Of a stretch of DNA of 6,913 nucleotides, positions 5,535 to 6,913 are shown piece by piece. Each line of letters opens with the position of its first letter. Positions within the stretch are counted from its first letter, which is position 1. Below the pieces are notes generated by a model. It made no database searches. It was not told the DNA's origin and saw nothing but the letters and a program-made list of their open reading frames with translations. Source of the DNA: an uncultured Clostridia bacterium (lineage in GTDB: Bacteria > Bacillota > Clostridia > TANB77 > CAG-508); contig CAOPQH010000075.1 of the NCBI GenBank assembly GCA_948505485.1, forward strand, positions 1 to 6,913, written 5' to 3'. The translations under genes and the position numbers were made by a program.

Positions 5535-5584
5535 CGGAAAGCCAAAGAATAAAGTTAAAATTATGCTAATACTAAGGCTTTCCG
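5535..5584 (+). promoter_or_regulatory. Hairpin 1 between rubredoxin and hicB
   Basis: CGGAAAGCC (5535-5543) and GGCTTTCCG (5576-5584) are a perfect 9-bp inverted repeat with a 32-base AT-rich interior. It is the most GC-rich spot of this gap. No T-run follows, so it is not a standard intrinsic terminator for the rubredoxin operon. It is separated by one base from the next hairpin, so the two may work as a unit. Confidence 0.6.
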
Positions 5585-5585
5585 A

Positions 5586-5630
5586 TTGTTTATATAATAG
5601 AAAAGTTATCCTTTCCTGTTATATAAACAA
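5586..5630 (+). promoter_or_regulatory. Long hairpin 2 upstream of hicB, with a loop complementary to the hicB Shine-Dalgarno
   Basis: TTGTTTATATAA (5586-5597) and TTATATAAACAA (5619-5630) are perfect reverse complements. The stem continues through TAG/CTG (one G-U pair), an A-C mismatch and AAAG/CTTT to a five-base loop at 5606-5610, using all 45 bases. TCCTTTC (5609-5615), partly in the loop, is the exact complement of GAAAGGA (5655-5661), the hicB ribosome site. The element could be an operator, a leader RNA that controls hicB translation, or an mRNA stabiliser. Its structure is plain in the sequence; its function is inferred. Confidence 0.6.
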
Positions 5631-5667
5631 GCAATATAATCTTATAAAGTAAAAGAAAGGAGTTTAT

Positions 5668-5871
5668 ATGAGTATTAAATATAATGTAATGATACAAAAA
5701 GAAGAAGAATGGTATGTAGCAAAATGTTTAGATAATAGTGTAGCATCCCAAGGGAAAACAATAGAAGAAGCTTTAAAAAACTTAAAAGAAGCATTAGAAT
5801 TATATTTTCAAGATGAAAAACCAAATCTTCCAAAAAATATTTTTATAACAACATTGGAGGTGACAGTATGA
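5668..5871 (+). CDS. hicB: HicB-like antitoxin
   Basis: A 67-residue protein of the HicB-like antitoxin fold (HicB_lk_antitox type). The strand pattern YNVMIQKEEEWYVAKCLD (5-22), then SQGKTIEEALKNLKEALELYF (27-47), is the family core: a partly degraded dsRBD-like RNase H fold that covers the HicA active site. No C-terminal helix-turn-helix or ribbon-helix-helix domain is present, which is normal for the short form. The ATG at 5668 has GAAAGGAG (5655-5662) close upstream. The stop overlaps the start of the hicA remnant (ATGA), the usual arrangement in hicB-first operons. The partner toxin is lost, so this is an orphan antitoxin. It might neutralise HicA toxins encoded elsewhere, or be decaying. 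Confidence 0.88.
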   Translation: MSIKYNVMIQKEEEWYVAKCLDNSVASQGKTIEEALKNLKEALELYFQDEKPNLPKNIFITTLEVTV

Positions 5872-5903
5872 GTTCAAAATATCCTATATTGTCACCTTTT
5901 TTA
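5858..5903 (+). terminator. Terminator-like hairpin built from the hicA ribosome site and start
   Basis: AGGTGACA (5858-5865) pairs with TGTCACCT (5890-5897). The stem continues inward through GTATG (5866-5870) with TATAT (5885-5889), giving 13 bp with two G-U pairs and a 14-base loop. TTTTTTA follows directly (5897-5903). It fits an intrinsic terminator for hicB on the plus strand. On the minus strand no T-run follows the stem, so it would not clearly end the YetF-like transcript. The 5' arm includes most of the hicA Shine-Dalgarno and its ATG. Confidence 0.65.
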
Positions 5904-5912
5904 TTCAAATAA
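5868..5912 (+). pseudogene. hicA: Remnant of the hicA toxin gene (first codons only)
   Basis: GGAGGTGA (5856-5863) lies properly spaced before an ATG that overlaps the hicB stop. The frame reads MSSKYPILSPFLFK and stops. MSSKYPILSP looks like the start of clostridial HicA mRNA interferases, which continue with a helix and a GSH motif holding the catalytic His; all of that is missing. The position directly after hicB is where hicA is expected. The break falls at the T-run at 5897-5902, where the neighbouring YetF-like gene ends. It is too short to prove homology alone; location carries most of the weight. Confidence 0.6.
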
Positions 5913-6608
5913 ATCGTTTCTATCTTTTTTAGAACAATCAGGATAAACACTTAAGTTATTTTCATAATCGCATGTTGCCAAAAAGATATCTTTAATATCT
6001 TTAAAACCTTGTTTTGAAAGTTCTTTATATAACCATTTTTCATTATTTCCACTATATTTTAAATTTTCGTATAAAATATTACCATCTAAAATCAAATTAA
6101 AAACTAACTTTTCTTGTTTAACAGAGATTTGCATATCATTTGGTGTTAATGGTTTTTTATCTGTTTTAGGTAAAATACTAATTTTTCCATTTGGCTCTAA
6201 TAAAGCTGTTTGAATATCTGATAAATTAAAAAAGCCTTTATCTCTACATTCCATAAAAAAATCATTTAAGTCAATTTTTCCACTTTTAAAATTATTCTTA
6301 TATAGAGTTCCATCATTAAAAAGTATTTTAGCTTTACCAGTAATAAAACGCCTAATTTTTAAGGATTTTGAAGAAAGAATTGCTATAATAATAGAAGCTA
6401 AACCATATACAATCATTGCAGTTAAAGGCTCTAAAAAATCATCTTCAAGTGATGTAGCCATTTCTGCAGCAATAGAACCTATAGTGATTCCAATTATATA
6501 ATCAAACATTGTAAGTTGAGATATTTCACGGTTACCTGTCAGTTTTGTTAAAATAAAAAGCACAATAAGAGAACTTAAAGATAAAGCTATAATTTTTAAA
6601 ATTACCAT
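5901..6608 (-). CDS. YetF/DUF421 family membrane protein
   Basis: A 235-residue membrane protein of the DUF421 (YetF/YkjA/YrbG/YdfS) family known from Bacillus and Clostridium. Three hydrophobic segments (about 4-22, 36-52 and 59-80) include the conserved TGNREISQLTMFDYIIGITIG (24-44). A cytoplasmic domain follows with GKAKILFNDG (91-100), the DLNDFFMECRDKGFFNLSDI segment, and LLEPNGKISILPK (136-148), which closely fits the family. The molecular role is unproven; some Bacillus members affect spore germination. ATG 6608 is chosen because AAAGGAGG (plus-strand 6615-6622) is six bases upstream; an in-frame ATG 48 bases earlier has no ribosome site. It converges on the hicB/hicA remnant. A weak promoter is visible upstream. 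Confidence 0.9.
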   Translation of the reverse strand: MVILKIIALSLSSLIVLFILTKLTGNREISQLTMFDYIIGITIGSIAAEMATSLEDDFLEPLTAMIVYGLASIIIAILSSKSLKIRRFITGKAKILFNDGTLYKNNFKSGKIDLNDFFMECRDKGFFNLSDIQTALLEPNGKISILPKTDKKPLTPNDMQISVKQEKLVFNLILDGNILYENLKYSGNNEKWLYKELSKQGFKDIKDIFLATCDYENNLSVYPDCSKKDRNDLFE

Positions 6609-6641
6609 AATAAACCTCCTTTTTATAGTTTGTATGAAATT

Positions 6642-6670
6642 TATATAAATATGCAATAAATAATTGATAA
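6642..6670 (-). promoter_or_regulatory. Possible promoter for the YetF-like gene
   Basis: On the minus strand, TTATCA (6670-6665) and TATATA (6647-6642) are separated by 17 bases and lie upstream of the ribosome site. The boxes are only moderate matches, and AT-rich spacers give such pairs easily. Confidence 0.35.
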
Positions 6671-6784
6671 ATTATTATAAATAGTATAAAATAAGAGAAA
6701 AAATATTATTAAAGATAATTTATTAGAATAACTTTACGAAATAAAAGAAGTAAAAAATTATATATTTTAAAAATACATATTATA

Positions 6785-6804
6785 TGTTATAATATATATT
6801 ATAA
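6785..6804 (+). promoter_or_regulatory. Extended -10 promoter with overlapping palindrome
   Basis: TGTTATAAT (6785-6793) is a perfect extended -10 element. A perfect 18-base palindrome, TTATAATATATATTATAA (6787-6804), covers the -10 box and the likely start site near 6800, where a repressor could sit. The best -35 candidate is the poor TTTTAA (6765-6770). The palindrome is pure A/T, so chance is possible. Confidence 0.5.
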
Positions 6805-6828
6805 TAAGTACAAAAGGAGATAAAATTT

Positions 6829-6913
6829 ATGATGTATCCATATATTAAATTTGAAGATGAAACTGAAGTTACATTTTCACAAATAATAAAAAAAGAAGAA
6901 AAAGAATATATAG
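6829..6913 (+). CDS. Unidentified gene start (3' partial)
   Basis: AAAAGGAGA (6812-6820) is eight bases before ATG 6829; a second ATG follows directly at 6832. The 28 codons visible begin MMYPYIKFEDETEVTFSQII and continue with a Lys/Glu-rich stretch; the window ends inside the gene. The start resembles small conserved clostridial proteins beginning MYPYI.F.D.TEV.HSQI, but I cannot name a family or function. It is divergent from the YetF-like gene and has its own extended -10 promoter. Confidence 0.7.
   Translation, partial: MMYPYIKFEDETEVTFSQIIKKEEKEYI

Noticed and set aside
5535..5584. Intrinsic terminator after rubredoxin
   Set aside because: The stem is good but the loop is 32 bases and no T-run follows. 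Termination here would have to be of another kind, or transcription continues into hicB.
5668..5871. hicB being truncated
   Set aside because: At 67 residues with no DNA-binding tail it looks short, but short HicB forms with a hicA start overlapping their stop are common, and the fold core is complete.
6609..6656. Upstream ATG (6656) as start of the YetF-like gene
   Set aside because: It has no ribosome site and adds charged residues before the first membrane helix. ATG 6608 has a perfect AAAGGAGG six bases away.
1..6913. CRISPR array, tRNA/rRNA genes, insertion sequence or integrase
   Set aside because: No regularly spaced repeats, cloverleaf-like segments, transposase or integrase motifs were seen on either strand.

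Overview
The window comes from a very AT-rich, anaerobic, Gram-positive (Firmicutes/Clostridia-like) genome. This rests on the low GC content, A/T-ending codons, strong AGGAGG-type ribosome binding sites, a LytR-CpsA-Psr cell-wall ligase next to a teichoic-acid-type polysaccharide exporter, and a flavodiiron protein/rubredoxin pair typical of strict anaerobes. TGA acts as a stop codon and TGG encodes Trp, so the code is the normal bacterial one. No tRNA, rRNA, CRISPR array or insertion sequence is visible.

Left part (1-3430), cell-surface polysaccharide. The first reading frame is a chimera. About 44 residues of translation initiation factor IF-2 run in frame into the C-terminal end of a multi-pass membrane protein resembling surface-polysaccharide glycosyltransferases. 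Next come an ABC-2 permease and its ATPase (TagG/TagH or Wzm/Wzt type) under their own promoter. An LCP-family transferase follows with a near-consensus promoter and a bidirectional terminator. Inferred pathway: the exporter carries an undecaprenyl-linked polymer across the membrane, and the LCP enzyme attaches it to peptidoglycan.

Middle (3430-5484). A lone phage-type DUF1064 nuclease gene lies on the minus strand between the polysaccharide genes and the oxygen-defence pair. At its 3' end sits an orphan plus-strand expression cassette (extended -10, strong Shine-Dalgarno, ATG) that now leads only into a 27-codon antisense frame. At its 5' end a 215-base divergent promoter region rich in short inverted repeats separates it from a flavodiiron protein and a 45-residue rubredoxin. 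These last two should form an O2 (or NO) reductase and its electron donor.

Right part (5485-6913). A 183-base region with two strong hairpins precedes a complete HicB-like antitoxin gene. Its partner hicA survives only as about ten codons, and these are folded into a hairpin that looks like a terminator. A convergent YetF/DUF421 membrane protein gene follows, then a divergent start of an unidentified gene cut by the window end.

Nothing here adds up to a clearly new multi-gene system. The best leads are the IF-2/membrane-protein junction, the orphan expression cassette beside the nuclease, the hairpin leader of hicB, and the hicA remnant turned terminator.
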